Shown in pieces: positions 8,732 to 18,477 of a DNA stretch of 64,000 bases. The notes under the pieces were generated by a model. The model was not told where the DNA came from. It worked only from the letters and a program-made list of their open reading frames with translations, and made no database searches. Made by a program: the position numbers and the translations under genes. Origin of the DNA: Iodobacter violaceini (GTDB lineage Bacteria; Pseudomonadota; Gammaproteobacteria; Burkholderiales; Chitinibacteraceae); assembly GCF_011601265.1 (NCBI RefSeq), contig NZ_JAAOLX010000003.1, positions 248,001 through 312,000 of the forward strand, in the 5' to 3' direction. Positions within the stretch are counted from its first letter, which is position 1; each line of letters begins with the position of its first letter.

Positions 8732-10045
8732 TCAGGCAGCATCAAGTGGCGGCTTTAATGCCGTCGAATTCAGCACGGTAACTTCACGCCGGGGGTAAGG
8801 GATCTCAATATTGTGCTCTTGAAACAAGCGCCATATCTTTAGATTTAGTCCAGATCGCAAAGAAAGCTGACCATTTTCAGGATCGGCCAGCCAAAAGCCC
8901 AATACCAGATTAATACCACTATCCGCAAAGGCCGAGACAAAGGCGCCGGGCGCTGGCGTGCTTAAGATTCGCGCCTCGCCTTCGGTCACGGAGCGGAGTA
9001 AATCCAATACAAAATCTAAATCTGTACCATATGCCACTTGAACAGGCAGTGAAGTCCAGATCGATTTATCGTTATACGATTGATTGACCACCGTGGAGGT
9101 AATCAGCGTGTCATTAGGCACCAGGGCTTCTGTGCCATCCGCAGATTTTAAAACCACATAACGTGCCGTAATGCTGCTAATGGTGCCAAGGCGATTATCA
9201 ATCTGTACCAAATCGCCAATTTTGATTGAGCGATCGAGCAAAATAATAAAGCCCGATAAATAATTAGATGCAATTTTCTGCAAGCCAAAACCCAGGCCCA
9301 CACCCACCGCACCACCAAAAACAGACAGCACCGTTAAATCAATCCCCACGAGTGGCAGGGCAATCACAATGGCAAAAATCAGCAACAGCACGCTGGATAT
9401 CTTTGACAGCACCACACGGACATTCATATCCATCATCTGGCTGGACATCAGTCGCCGCTCTAACTCCCGGCCCATCCACATCGCAATCAGCAGGGTTGCG
9501 GCAACAGACAACAGGCCCTGCCCGATGGTTAATACCGAGATATGTGCTTTGCCCACCGGCAGGCTGATGCTGTCGAGCATTTCAGCGACTTCTGGCGAAA
9601 TACCCAATACATGCAGGGCATAAATAAACCAGATCGATCCGGAGATATATTTCTCCCAGCGCATCACCCATGATGCGCCATCAAAAACACGGCGGATCAC
9701 ATAAACAAGGATACGAATATTGGCCATGGCCAGCAGGAGCACGCTCGCCAGAGCTATCAGCTTAAAGGGCGGCACAAACCAGACTTTAAGAATAACGCCC
9801 GATAAAATCACTAATAAATATGCATTTAAAGGAAAAAACGCCCGCAGTAATCCCTCTCCTCCCATACGCCAGTGCCAGCTGTTCTGATCTGGATTCACTC
9901 TGCGCTTTACGGTGCGATTCACCCACCATGCAAATGCCAGCGCAAATAACAACATACCCAGCTGGGCAAAAAACTGCGGATGCAAATAGCCCTGATCACC
10001 CAGCTCATTCACAAAATCAATTAATAAATTATTGCGTGTGCTCAT
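8732..10045 (-). CDS. MscS-family mechanosensitive ion channel
   Basis: 437 residues. Inner-membrane channel that opens under membrane tension to release solutes during hypo-osmotic shock. Several hydrophobic segments occur in the N-terminal half. The pore-lining helix and following loop read GGAVGVGLGFGLQKIASNYL (about 239-258), followed by the beta domain opening IKIGDLVQI and a mixed alpha/beta C-terminal domain ending EIPYPRREVTVLN. It is longer than E. coli MscS (286), having extra N-terminal membrane helices, as in the larger MscS homologues. The ATG overlaps the rfaE2 stop by four bases (10042-10045), so the two genes are translationally coupled. Confidence 0.9.
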   Translation of the reverse strand: MSTRNNLLIDFVNELGDQGYLHPQFFAQLGMLLFALAFAWWVNRTVKRRVNPDQNSWHWRMGGEGLLRAFFPLNAYLLVILSGVILKVWFVPPFKLIALASVLLLAMANIRILVYVIRRVFDGASWVMRWEKYISGSIWFIYALHVLGISPEVAEMLDSISLPVGKAHISVLTIGQGLLSVAATLLIAMWMGRELERRLMSSQMMDMNVRVVLSKISSVLLLIFAIVIALPLVGIDLTVLSVFGGAVGVGLGFGLQKIASNYLSGFIILLDRSIKIGDLVQIDNRLGTISSITARYVVLKSADGTEALVPNDTLITSTVVNQSYNDKSIWTSLPVQVAYGTDLDFVLDLLRSVTEGEARILSTPAPGAFVSAFADSGINLVLGFWLADPENGQLSLRSGLNLKIWRLFQEHNIEIPYPRREVTVLNSTALKPPLDAA

Positions 10046-10536
10046 AGGCTTTGACGAATCCGCTTAATTGTTTCGGTGGTGGAGGTCGCAAATAAGAAAG
10101 GAATAGAATGCACGCTGCCGCCCCATTCCAGAACCTGCTTGCTGCCCACAATATGCTCAGGCGCCCAATCACCGCCTTTCACCAGCACATCAGGACGTAT
10201 GGCCAGAATGACATCCAGCGGGGTATCGGCATCAAACCATGTTACAAGACTCACGCATTCCAGCGCAGCCAGCACCGCGGCACGCTGCTCAGTATGATTC
10301 ACCGGCCTGTCTTCCCCCTTGCCAAGGCGCTTGACCGAAGCATCGGTATTAATCGCCACCACCAAACCCGCTCCCAAAGCACGCGCCTGCGCCAGGCAAG
10401 TCACATGGCCACGGTGCAAAATATCAAAACAGCCATTAGTAAAAACCAAAGGGCGCGGCAGGCTGGCCAGCCTTGCGGTTAATTCTTCGGGCGGGCAAAT
10501 TTTTTGTTCAAATGAAGGGCTGGGATAGATGGACAT
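10042..10536 (-). CDS. rfaE2: D-glycero-beta-D-manno-heptose 1-phosphate adenylyltransferase
   Basis: 164 residues. It transfers AMP to heptose-1-phosphate to give ADP-heptose, a precursor of the LPS inner core, in the cytoplasm. It matches only the C-terminal nucleotidyltransferase half of E. coli HldE: FTNGCFDILHRGH carries the HxGH motif, and VKGGDW and TSTTETIKRIRQ follow. Stand-alone RfaE2 with the kinase encoded elsewhere is normal in betaproteobacteria, so this is not a truncation. It is first in a two-gene unit with the MscS channel. No clear ribosome-binding site is visible before the ATG. Confidence 0.93.
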   Translation of the reverse strand: MSIYPSPSFEQKICPPEELTARLASLPRPLVFTNGCFDILHRGHVTCLAQARALGAGLVVAINTDASVKRLGKGEDRPVNHTEQRAAVLAALECVSLVTWFDADTPLDVILAIRPDVLVKGGDWAPEHIVGSKQVLEWGGSVHSIPFLFATSTTETIKRIRQSL

Positions 10537-10800
10537 TTTGAATTAGGAAGGCAGAAAAGATTGATCATAAACAAGGGATCTGAGCGGATCAAAGTATTAA
10601 TTTGTCCAGTACCCATTTGGGCAGATAAAACCTGCACAAGTTCAATATGCCGTAAGGATATAAAACCAATGATTGTGATGATAAAATTCAAAAAACATAC
10701 CGGACAATCGCAGTTCGGATACATACTCTGCTGATGCACCTGAATCAAAAAGCCTGAATCAATTCAGCCCTGCATTAAAGCTCACAAAGAGAGGCGCGTT
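10537..10800. other. Divergent intergenic region rfaE2 / cinA-like
   Basis: 264 bases between divergent genes, so promoters for both directions should lie here. The ribosome-binding site of the plus-strand gene (AGAGG at about 10790-10794) is clear. I see no RNA gene, no strong hairpin and no confident -35/-10 pair. Confidence 0.4.
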
Positions 10801-11544
10801 ATGGCTGCATTTCATCTGTTTATTATTGGTGACGAAATTCTTTCCGGGCGTCGCCAGGATAAGCATTTTGCCCATATTTTAGAAACGCTGAAGAAAAGAG
10901 GCCATAAAGTCGCCGCAGCCTCCTACTTACCCGACGATAGTGCCGTGCTCACCGAAGCCTTTAAACGCAGCCTCAGTGCAGGCCAGCATGTCATTTCTTG
11001 TGGTGGCATAGGCGCAACGCCAGATGATCACACCCGCCAGGCATTTGCCAAGGCACTCGGGTTGCCGCTGAGCTTGCACCCGGAGGCCGCTGAGCTCATT
11101 ACGACCCGCTTTGCCGAAGCGGCTTACCCGCACCGCATTCAAATGGCGTATTTGCCAACGGGCAGCGGGCTGATCCCCAATCCGGTTAATCAAGTGGCTG
11201 GCTGCTTTTTGCAGCATCATTACCTGGTGCCAGGTTTTCCCAGCATGGCGTGGCCTATGCTCGACTGGATACTCGATCAGCACTATAGCGACGAGGCACC
11301 TGAGGCCACGCTATCTATCGTATTGCTGAATGCCCGCGAAGGCGAGCTGATTGGCGTGATGCAGGCATTTACCACGCGTTACCCGCAAGTTGGCTTCAGC
11401 AGCCTGCCCTCTTATGGCAACGAGCTTCACCCTGAGCCGCATATTGAATTCAGCATTACCGCAGAGCCGGAATTAGCCGCTGAGGCGATGAGCTATTTTC
11501 AGGCTAGTTTAGATGCTGTGCTGAATTCTCAGGCCGCCAAGTGA
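10801..11544 (+). CDS. CinA-like molybdopterin-binding domain protein
   Basis: 247 residues made of the MoCF/MoaB-like domain that forms the N-terminal half of CinA. Family members bind molybdopterin or nucleotide-like ligands; CinA itself acts on ADP-ribose or NMN. Signatures are FIIGDEILSGRRQDKHF (about 7-23), with the CinA-type GDEIL, and CGGIGATPDDHTRQAFAKAL (about 63-82). The C-terminal nicotinamide-nucleotide amidase domain of full CinA is absent, so the NMN deamidase role should not be transferred to this protein. A good ribosome-binding site (AGAGG) precedes the start. It is monocistronic, ending at a shared bidirectional terminator. Function is predicted only at family level. Confidence 0.8.
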   Translation: MAAFHLFIIGDEILSGRRQDKHFAHILETLKKRGHKVAAASYLPDDSAVLTEAFKRSLSAGQHVISCGGIGATPDDHTRQAFAKALGLPLSLHPEAAELITTRFAEAAYPHRIQMAYLPTGSGLIPNPVNQVAGCFLQHHYLVPGFPSMAWPMLDWILDQHYSDEAPEATLSIVLLNAREGELIGVMQAFTTRYPQVGFSSLPSYGNELHPEPHIEFSITAEPELAAEAMSYFQASLDAVLNSQAAK

Positions 11545-11560
11545 ATTTGATTCACCCCAA

Positions 11561-11588
11561 GAAAAACGCCTCATCTGAGGCGTTTTTC
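11561..11588. terminator. Bidirectional intrinsic terminator (cinA-like / cpsG)
   Basis: Perfect 13-bp stem, GAAAAACGCCTCA at 11561-11573 against 11576-11588, with a two-base loop. It has T-runs on both strands and sits between the convergent stops of the cinA-like gene and cpsG. It ends the whole EPS locus on the minus strand. Confidence 0.9.
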
Positions 11589-11604
11589 TGATTCAAATGC
11601 ATCT

Positions 11605-12969
11605 TTATGCGTCTAACAGCTGCAAAATCGCCTCAGTATGCTTTTGCATTAAAGCCATATCCGCACGCGATTCTACATTTAAGCGCACTACCGGCTCGGT
11701 ATTGCTTGAACGCAGATTAAAACGCCAATCAGCATATTCCATGCTGATGCCATCGGTAAGATCAACGATTAAAGCATCGCCTTCATAGACAGCACGAACA
11801 CGAGCAATCGCAGCTTTAGCGTCCGTCAGCTTGCGGTTAATCTCGCCTGAAGACGGGTAAGCCGCAATGCGCTGCTCAACCATGGCGGACAATTTTTGCT
11901 CGCGGCGGCTCATCAGCTCGATCACCAGCAGCCACGGAATCATACCGCTGTCGCAATAGGCAAAATCACGGAAGTAATGATGGGCGCTCATTTCGCCGCC
12001 ATACACCGCGTCTTCCAGGCGCATGCGCTCTTTAATAAAAGCGTGGCCAGTTTTGCTTTGAATCGCCACCCCGCCCGCAGCTTGCACCACATCCACGGTA
12101 TTCCAGGTTAAACGCGGATCATGGATGATTTTCTGGCCCGGATTCTTTTGCAAGAAAGCTTCCGCCAGCAGGCCAACAATGTAATAACCCTCGATAAAAT
12201 CACCACGCTCGTCAAACAGGAAACAACGATCAAAATCGCCATCCCATGCAATCCCTAAATCAGCGCCGTTCGCAATCACCGCATTGGCGGTATCGGCGCG
12301 GTTTTCTGGCAGCAGCGGGTTAGGAATACCGTGTGGGAAAGTACCATCAGGCTGGTTATGCACTTTAATCAATTCAACCGGCACTGCTGCCGCTTTAAAT
12401 TTAGCCTCCAGCGCATCCACCACATGGCCAGCCGCACCATTGCCCGCGTTTAAAACAATTTTTAAAGGGCGCAGGGCGGATAAATCCACATATCCCAAGA
12501 GATGCTCAATATAAGCATCCAGGATAGAAAGCGAGCTGATACTGCCGCGCTGACCAACCGGGGCAAAGTCGGCTGATTCGGCCAAGCTTTGAATATCACG
12601 CAGGCCAGTGTCACCGCTAATCGGCACTGCACCGCGTTTCACCAGCTTCATGCCGTTGTAATCCAGCGGATTATGGCTGGCGGTGACTTCGATACCACCA
12701 TCCACATCTAAATGAAACGCCGCGAAGTAAACTTCCTCGGTGCCGGTCATACCCAGATCGATCACATCGCAGCCTGCGTCCATCAGACCATTAGCCAGTG
12801 CCAGCTTTAATTCTTCGCTGGTCAGGCGCACATCCCCCCCAAGCGCCATGCGCTGAGGTTTAAGCAACTGGCCATAGGCACGGCCAATGCGATAAGCGAT
12901 ATCGGCATTCAGCTCGGTGCCCAACTGGCCACGGATATCGTAGGCTTTAAAACAGCTTAATTTTGTCAT
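11605..12969 (-). CDS. cpsG: Phosphomannomutase (CpsG/ManB)
   Basis: 454 residues, almost the length of E. coli CpsG. It interconverts mannose-6-P and mannose-1-P for GDP-mannose synthesis in the cytoplasm. The start [17 protein letters not shown] mirrors CpsG. The phosphoserine loop is [14 protein letters not shown] (about 94-107), the metal-binding loop [10 protein letters not shown] follows at about 240-250, and the sugar-binding loop [13 protein letters not shown] at about 320-332. The ATG at 12969 is chosen on this homology; upstream in-frame codons have no family support. It starts four bases after gmm and closes the manC-gmm-cpsG unit. A dual phosphoglucomutase activity, as in AlgC, is possible. 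Confidence 0.93.
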   Translation of the reverse strand: MTKLSCFKAYDIRGQLGTELNADIAYRIGRAYGQLLKPQRMALGGDVRLTSEELKLALANGLMDAGCDVIDLGMTGTEEVYFAAFHLDVDGGIEVTASHNPLDYNGMKLVKRGAVPISGDTGLRDIQSLAESADFAPVGQRGSISSLSILDAYIEHLLGYVDLSALRPLKIVLNAGNGAAGHVVDALEAKFKAAAVPVELIKVHNQPDGTFPHGIPNPLLPENRADTANAVIANGADLGIAWDGDFDRCFLFDERGDFIEGYYIVGLLAEAFLQKNPGQKIIHDPRLTWNTVDVVQAAGGVAIQSKTGHAFIKERMRLEDAVYGGEMSAHHYFRDFAYCDSGMIPWLLVIELMSRREQKLSAMVEQRIAAYPSSGEINRKLTDAKAAIARVRAVYEGDALIVDLTDGISMEYADWRFNLRSSNTEPVVRLNVESRADMALMQKHTEAILQLLDA

Positions 12970-12973
12970 TGTT

Positions 12974-13459
12974 TTACTCGAAATATGCGCGGGAATGCAG
13001 ATGCACAGTGGGGTCATGGATAATTTCATCCTGAGTAGCCCAGCGGTAGCGGGCATGCTGCTCACCCAGCGGCAGAGCCATATCGGATTCGCTCAGCTGC
13101 AGCTTATAAGCAAGCACAACGTAGTGCGTGCCAAAGCCCTCTGCCCGACCGGCGTTGCTGTCATAAAAATGCTCATAAACACCCAGCCACTCGCCAGCAG
13201 AGCGGGCCAGCGCCACGCCCAGCTCGGCCTGTGTCAGGCGCAAAAAAGCCGCATCCAGCGTTTCATTTTTTTGCACCCGCCCACCCGGCACAAACCAGTG
13301 ATCACAGGCGGGCTGATTATTACGCCAGCCCAGCAGCGCTTGCCCGGTGGCGTTATACACCACCAGATCAATCGAAATCAGCGGCGCACGCTCCACCACC
13401 TGCAAAAAATCAGCAAACGGCAGCAGGCTGGCCGCTTCAGGCTTATTTGCTGCGGCCAT
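12974..13459 (-). CDS. gmm: GDP-mannose mannosyl hydrolase (Nudix)
   Basis: 161 residues. It splits GDP-mannose (and GDP-glucose) to GDP and free sugar, tuning the GDP-sugar pool; the same gene (wcaH/gmm) lies in the colanic acid locus. The variant Nudix box is [18 protein letters not shown] followed by RLTQAELG; the REUXEE part is altered here exactly as is known for this family. HFYDSNAG and [10 protein letters not shown] are further family segments. The start is uncertain: ATG 13459 or 13465, both inside the end of manC, so translation is coupled; GAAG upstream favours 13459. Gene order is manC-gmm-cpsG. Confidence 0.9.
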   Translation of the reverse strand: MAAANKPEAASLLPFADFLQVVERAPLISIDLVVYNATGQALLGWRNNQPACDHWFVPGGRVQKNETLDAAFLRLTQAELGVALARSAGEWLGVYEHFYDSNAGRAEGFGTHYVVLAYKLQLSESDMALPLGEQHARYRWATQDEIIHDPTVHLHSRAYFE

Positions 13460-14861
13460 ATACATCTTCAAAACGCACGATATCGTCTTCACCCAAATAG
13501 GAGCCAGACTGCACTTCGATCAGCTCCAGCGGCATCTTGCCCGGGTTTTCCAGGCGGTGAGTTGTGCCTAAAGGGATATACGTTGATTGGTTTTCTGACA
13601 AGAGAATCTCCTGATCCCCATTCACCACCCTGGCCGTACCCTTCACCACGATCCAGTGCTCGGCACGGTGGTAATGCATTTGCAGGCTAAGCGATGCGCC
13701 CGGATTCACCACAATCCGCTTCACCTGGAAGCGCGAGCCGGCATCGATGCCTTCGTAGCTGCCCCATGGGCGGTACACGCGGCGATGCGTAACTGATTCG
13801 CTGCGGCCTGCTTTATTTAAACGCTCCACAATTTTCTTCACATCCTGAACCTGGTCTTTATGCGCCACCAGCACCGCATCGGCGGTTTCCACAATCACCA
13901 GATCCTGCACCCCGATCGCCGCAACCATGCGGGTTTCGCTGCGGATATAGCAGCCGCTTACACGGTCCAGCATTACATCGCCAAGCACGCTGTTACCCGC
14001 TTCATCTTGCGGCGTCACATCACGCAATGCCGACCAGGAGCCAATATCGCTCCAACCCAGGCCTGCTGCGGCAATGACTGCCGCATGGGCGGTTTTTTCC
14101 ATTACCGCGTAATCGATGGAATCTGACTCACACGCCGCAAAGGCATCGCTATCTAAGCGCAAGAAGTCTAAATCGCGTACGCCTTTAGTGACAGCTGACT
14201 GCACCGCAGCCAGCATTGCAGGCTGATAAGCCGCCATTTCACGCACATAGGCATCGGCGCGAAACATAAACATGCCGCTGTTCCAGTAGTAATCACCCGA
14301 AGCTAAAAACTGCGCAGCACGCTCAAGATTTGGTTTTTCTACAAAGGCAGCAACGGCAAAGGCATCCCCAGATAAGCGATCACCACGGCGGATATAACCG
14401 TAACCGGTTTGCGGCTCAGTGGGCGTAATCCCGAAAGTAACCAGTTTGCCCGTAGCCGCCACTGTTGCGGCCTGCGCCACCAGGGCCTGAAACACATCGC
14501 CAAACTGAATCACATGATCCGATGGCAAAACCAGCAGCATGGCATCCAGATCGTCTTCCAGCGCAATCAATGCAGCTGCGGCGACTGCAGGCGCCGTATT
14601 ACGGCCCATAGGCTCTAAAACCACGCGCGAATCGCCCATGCCCACGGCACGCAATTGCTCGGCCACCAGAAAGCGATGCTCCTGATTACTGATCAGCAGA
14701 GGTGCCACAACATCCGGCATTCCTTGCAAGCGTGTTGCAGTTTGCTGCAACAGGCTTTGATCACCGTGCAATTTTAAAAACTGCTTAGGATAACCGCCAC
14801 GGGACAGCGGCCACATACGACTACCCGACCCACCACAAAGAATTACCGGAGTTATTGACAT
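13443..14861 (-). CDS. manC: Mannose-1-phosphate guanylyltransferase / mannose-6-phosphate isomerase
   Basis: 472 residues, the normal bifunctional type II length. It makes mannose-6-P from fructose-6-P (C-terminal cupin) and GDP-mannose from mannose-1-P and GTP (N-terminal domain). The pyrophosphorylase signature is ILCGGSGSRMWPLSRGGYPK (about 7-26), and the FVEKP segment lies at about 163-167. The isomerase cupin carries YRPWGSYEGI (about 355-364) and QMHYHRAEHWIVVKGTA (about 387-403) with the metal ligands. It heads the manC-gmm-cpsG unit at the downstream end of the EPS locus, separated from ugd by a terminator and a 228-base gap, so it probably also has its own promoter. Confidence 0.95.
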   Translation of the reverse strand: MSITPVILCGGSGSRMWPLSRGGYPKQFLKLHGDQSLLQQTATRLQGMPDVVAPLLISNQEHRFLVAEQLRAVGMGDSRVVLEPMGRNTAPAVAAAALIALEDDLDAMLLVLPSDHVIQFGDVFQALVAQAATVAATGKLVTFGITPTEPQTGYGYIRRGDRLSGDAFAVAAFVEKPNLERAAQFLASGDYYWNSGMFMFRADAYVREMAAYQPAMLAAVQSAVTKGVRDLDFLRLDSDAFAACESDSIDYAVMEKTAHAAVIAAAGLGWSDIGSWSALRDVTPQDEAGNSVLGDVMLDRVSGCYIRSETRMVAAIGVQDLVIVETADAVLVAHKDQVQDVKKIVERLNKAGRSESVTHRRVYRPWGSYEGIDAGSRFQVKRIVVNPGASLSLQMHYHRAEHWIVVKGTARVVNGDQEILLSENQSTYIPLGTTHRLENPGKMPLELIEVQSGSYLGEDDIVRFEDVYGRSK

Positions 14862-15040
14862 GAACGATCCATAAAATTTAATTGAGCTGTCTGAAAAACA
14901 TGTGATATTACGAAAAATACATATCTGTTTTTATTAAACAATGAATAGAAAAATTATATTGAACAGTATTCTCTAATAAAGAGTATTCTAAATAACAGCG
15001 GGGATTATTTTCGCAGATCCAAAGAATGATGACAAATAAA

Positions 15041-15075
15041 AGCCCAATAAAACTGTACTCAATCTTTATTGGGCT
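15041..15075 (-). terminator. Intrinsic terminator of ugd
   Basis: AGCCCAATAAA at 15041-15051 pairs with TTTATTGGGCT at 15065-15075. On the minus strand the stem is followed by TTTATTTG. It lies 15 bases past the ugd stop, splitting the EPS genes from manC-gmm-cpsG. Confidence 0.8.
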
Positions 15076-15089
15076 TCACTAAGGCCAGT

Positions 15090-16424
15090 TTAAATTGTTA
15101 CTTGCTGACGGCCAATCGGGTAATACTCAAAGCCTTCTTTTTGCATACGCTTTGGATCAAATAAATTCCGGCCATCAAAAACCAATGAGTTTTTTAGCTG
15201 GGCCTTAACTTCAGTAAAATCAGGGCTGCGGAACGCTTTCCATTCTGTCACAATCACTAAGGCATCAGCACCAGGTAATACTGCCATTGGGCTGTCCCCG
15301 TAGCTTAATCCTTTCCAGTCAGGCATCACACGCTGCGCTTCATGAATAGACACAGGATCATGCGCTGCCACTGTTGCACCATGATTCAGCAAATACTCAA
15401 TAATCACCCGGCTTGGCGCATCGCGCATATCATCGGTATTTGGCTTAAAAGCAAGGCCCCATAAAGCAAAATGCTTGCCTTGAAGATCATTGCCAAAACG
15501 CTTCACAATTTTATCAACCAGCACCGATTTTTGCGCCAGATTGGCTTTCTCTACCGCATCCAATACTTTCAGGCTGATGCCGTGCTCTTCTGCCGTGCGC
15601 TGCAAAGCCTGCACATCTTTAGGAAAACAAGAACCGCCGTAACCTACACCGGGGTATAAAAAGTGGTAACCAATGCGCGGATCAGAACCGATCCCTTTAC
15701 GCACCAGCTCGATATCAGCTCCCATCACCTCGGATAAATTAGCTAATTCATTCATAAATGAAATACGCGTGGCCAGCATGGCATTGGCTGCATATTTGGT
15801 CATTTCAGCCGAGCGCACATCCATAAATAAAATACGATCATGATTACGCACAAATGGCGCGTATAAAGAGCTCATTAAATCTTTAGCAGTATCATCATCA
15901 GTACCAATCACAATACGATCTGGGCGCATAAAGTCTTCAATCGCAGCGCCTTCTTTCAAAAACTCCGGATTAGATACAATCGCAAAACTGGTCTGCTCAC
16001 CGCGCTGCTGCAGCTCATCATAAATGGCCGCACGCACTTTATCTCCCGTCCCAACCGGCACGGTAGATTTATCCACAATCACCTTATAGCCATTCATATA
16101 ACGGCCAATGCTCCGCGCTGCGGCCACTACATATTTTAAATCTGCCGAGCCATCTTCATCCGGCGGCGTACCAACAGCAATAAACTGAATCGTACCGTGG
16201 TCTACCGATTCTTTAATATCGGTGGTAAAACGCAAACGCCCTGCTGACACATTGCGCTTAATCATTTCCTCAAGGCCCGGCTCAAAAATCGGCACCCCGC
16301 CTTCCTGCAAAATCCGAATCTTATTTGCATCCACATCCAAACACACTACGTCGTTGCCATACTCAGCCAGACATGTTCCTGTAACCAAACCCACATAACC
16401 CGAACCAATAACGGTAATTTTCAT
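15090..16424 (-). CDS. ugd: UDP-glucose 6-dehydrogenase
   Basis: 444 residues. NAD-dependent two-step oxidation of UDP-glucose to UDP-glucuronate in the cytoplasm. The Rossmann motif is [17 protein letters not shown] (about 7-23). The catalytic cysteine lies in [13 protein letters not shown] (about 258-270, Cys near 262), and the dinucleotide-binding C-terminal half has [19 protein letters not shown] (about 313-331). It ends at an intrinsic terminator and follows the WecG/TagA gene by 19 bases, so it is the last gene of the main EPS run. Its presence predicts glucuronic acid (or a derived uronic acid or pentose) in the polymer. Confidence 0.95.
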   Translation of the reverse strand: MKITVIGSGYVGLVTGTCLAEYGNDVVCLDVDANKIRILQEGGVPIFEPGLEEMIKRNVSAGRLRFTTDIKESVDHGTIQFIAVGTPPDEDGSADLKYVVAAARSIGRYMNGYKVIVDKSTVPVGTGDKVRAAIYDELQQRGEQTSFAIVSNPEFLKEGAAIEDFMRPDRIVIGTDDDTAKDLMSSLYAPFVRNHDRILFMDVRSAEMTKYAANAMLATRISFMNELANLSEVMGADIELVRKGIGSDPRIGYHFLYPGVGYGGSCFPKDVQALQRTAEEHGISLKVLDAVEKANLAQKSVLVDKIVKRFGNDLQGKHFALWGLAFKPNTDDMRDAPSRVIIEYLLNHGATVAAHDPVSIHEAQRVMPDWKGLSYGDSPMAVLPGADALVIVTEWKAFRSPDFTEVKAQLKNSLVFDGRNLFDPKRMQKEGFEYYPIGRQQVTI

Positions 16425-16443
16425 TATAAAAACACTCCCACAA

Positions 16444-17229
16444 TTAATAATCTTTATGAATCAGCTGCCCAATCGCTTTAACAATAAAAAGGGTATTTGT
16501 TACTAAATAACGTTTCCACAAGCGCCGCGGCTCTGTGCACAGGCGATGCAGCCATTCTAAACCTGAATTTTGCATCCACAGGGGCGCACGAACAACCGTC
16601 CCCGCGTGGTAATCAAAAGCGGCCCCCACGCCAATCATCACGCCCATCACTTTTCCACGCTGCGCGGCCATCCACTTCTCTTGCTTGGGGCAACCTAAAC
16701 TAACCCAGACAACACCCGCTCCGGAATCATTAATCTCTTTGATTATATTGACTTCTTCCTGAGGAAATAACGCACGAAAAGGAGGAGAATAAGTCCCTGC
16801 AATTTTTAAATGAGGAAATTGCTCTGTCAATCGCAGCTGCAAAGCGCTTAAAGTCTCTTCACGCGAACCATACAAATAAACAGAAGGCCAGTCAGCAGAC
16901 TTATTGGCCTCGGCACAATATTTCCACATTAAATCAGGACCGTTAATCCTTTGCTGCTGAGTGTAACCTAATTTTCTCATTAACCAGGCAACCGGTGCTC
17001 CGTCCGATGTTGCCATATCCGCATTTTTAATAACATTACAAAAATCAATATCGCTGCTTGCCGTCACCACAGAATGCGCATTGCATATGCAAATATACCT
17101 GGAGTCACGCTTATTGCCCCAAACTTTAATTTTATGTAATGCAAGATCCCAATCAATCACATCAATAAATGCACCAAGCACAGACACCGTTTTTCTGGCA
17201 AACGTAAAATTTATTTCTACTTCTGACAT
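16444..17229 (-). CDS. WecG/TagA/CpsF family glycosyltransferase
   Basis: 261 residues (GT26). Family members transfer N-acetylmannosaminuronate, N-acetylmannosamine or other sugars from UDP or GDP donors to lipid-linked intermediates at the inner face of the membrane. The signature is [20 protein letters not shown] (about 69-88), with the catalytic Asp; [10 protein letters not shown] and [14 protein letters not shown] follow. The first 13 bases overlap the end of the GT4 gene upstream (17217-17229), consistent with co-translation. The sugar transferred cannot be predicted; with ugd next door a uronate is possible but unproven. Confidence 0.9.
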   Translation of the reverse strand: MSEVEINFTFARKTVSVLGAFIDVIDWDLALHKIKVWGNKRDSRYICICNAHSVVTASSDIDFCNVIKNADMATSDGAPVAWLMRKLGYTQQQRINGPDLMWKYCAEANKSADWPSVYLYGSREETLSALQLRLTEQFPHLKIAGTYSPPFRALFPQEEVNIIKEINDSGAGVVWVSLGCPKQEKWMAAQRGKVMGVMIGVGAAFDYHAGTVVRAPLWMQNSGLEWLHRLCTEPRRLWKRYLVTNTLFIVKAIGQLIHKDY

Positions 17230-18371
17230 GAAAGTAACGCCTCGTCATAGATATTCATCAATATTTCATAATTTTTTTCAGGCGTATATTCAGCTAAATA
17301 CCTTGCGCGTGCATTACGTCCCATTTTAGCCATAGCATCAGGGTGAGCTTTTGCCCAGCTCATCTTTTCTGCCAGATCACTGGCATCACCCGCATTAAAC
17401 AACAACCCAGTTACCCCATCCTCAACTAAATGACAAAGAGATCCAAGGCGGCTGGCAATAACAGGCAGGCCGCTTGAATAGGCCTCAACAAGAGTCATAG
17501 GCATATTTTCATAACAAATACTGGGCAAAACCAAGGCCAGGCACGATTGCATCAGCAGCCTGACATCCTGCTGAGATAATGCGCCCAATAAAGAAAGATG
17601 ATTTATATTTTCTAAATAAATCCGCTCGTCGCCATCGCCCACAATATTTAAAAAACCATGCTGGTCAGGATTAAAAGCACTGGCAAAAATCCTGGCTCCT
17701 TTCTCAACAGAAAGCCTGCCAACATATAAAAAACCATCGCGAGGCTTAGCCGTTAATCCCCAGTCTTCTGCAAAATTAGGCTTAATAAAAATATTATCCG
17801 CACGCATACCACCCTGAATATATTTAGTTTTACTAAAATGATTCAAAGCAATAAATGCATCCACTTTTTTCCGATAGGTGCCCAGCGCACGATGAGCAAG
17901 CAGTACACCAGTCAGCGCAGCCGTCTGAGTGAATGATTGCCTGTAACAGCGATGCAAAATGCCACGCCATGGGATTTTTCCTAAACAATCTTCACAAATT
18001 TTGCCCTTACGTAAAAAAGTAGCCTGAGGACAAAACAAACGGAAATTATGCAAAGTCTGAACGACCGCAACTTTTGAATGATGCGCCGCCCAAAAAACAG
18101 AAGGAGAAACCAGAGGAAGAGTATTATGAACATGAACAATATCAGGCTTAAATTCTTTAATCTTAGCGCTAATATCCGAATAAGATTTTTTGGAATAAAC
18201 AGCCTGAGAAAGAAGGCTCATTTTTGATTGCCCAACAATATCATCATTATGGCGTAAATAGACTTCAACCTGGTTGCCAAATTTTCTGAGCAATGCAGCT
18301 TCATTGGCAACGACCGAGTCTTCACCTCCTTTTTGCTGATAAATATTATGCACAATCAAAATCTTTCTCAT
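17217..18371 (-). CDS. Glycosyltransferase family 4 (tandem copy B)
   Basis: 384 residues, GT-B fold retaining transferase for EPS assembly. The N-terminus MRKILIVHNIYQQKGGEDSV has the paired-Gly acceptor-domain start. The donor domain ends with the E-x7-E motif in YENMPMTLVEAYSSGLPVIA (about 277-296). A Cys-bearing stretch, CPQATFLRKGKICEDCLG (about 127-144), is shared with the next gene upstream, and the two proteins look more than half identical over their length, so this is a tandem duplication. ATG 18371 is preferred over an upstream TTG because GCGAGAA precedes it. A 106-base gap with a weak AT hairpin separates it from its paralogue. Donor and acceptor are unknown. Confidence 0.9.
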   Translation of the reverse strand: MRKILIVHNIYQQKGGEDSVVANEAALLRKFGNQVEVYLRHNDDIVGQSKMSLLSQAVYSKKSYSDISAKIKEFKPDIVHVHNTLPLVSPSVFWAAHHSKVAVVQTLHNFRLFCPQATFLRKGKICEDCLGKIPWRGILHRCYRQSFTQTAALTGVLLAHRALGTYRKKVDAFIALNHFSKTKYIQGGMRADNIFIKPNFAEDWGLTAKPRDGFLYVGRLSVEKGARIFASAFNPDQHGFLNIVGDGDERIYLENINHLSLLGALSQQDVRLLMQSCLALVLPSICYENMPMTLVEAYSSGLPVIASRLGSLCHLVEDGVTGLLFNAGDASDLAEKMSWAKAHPDAMAKMGRNARARYLAEYTPEKNYEILMNIYDEALLSCQK

Positions 18372-18477
18372 TCGTTCTCGCAAAAAAAATCAAACATAAC
18401 ATCAGAGCATTTCATTAATATAAATATCATTTAATACACAATATTTTAGCTGAAAAAACCTATTTTCTTAGAAAATA

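Noticed and set aside
10042-10536. Possible truncation of a bifunctional HldE (kinase half missing)
   Set aside because: Stand-alone RfaE2 is normal in betaproteobacteria and the domain is complete.
12995-13690. 231-codon plus-strand open frame across gmm and the end of manC
   Set aside because: It is the antisense shadow of two well-identified genes; no family features and no ribosome-binding site.
18369-18431. 20-codon ORF (MIFILMKCSD...) ending in ATGA overlap with the GT4 start at 18371
   Set aside because: Very short, AT-rich and without a ribosome-binding site; the overlap could be chance.
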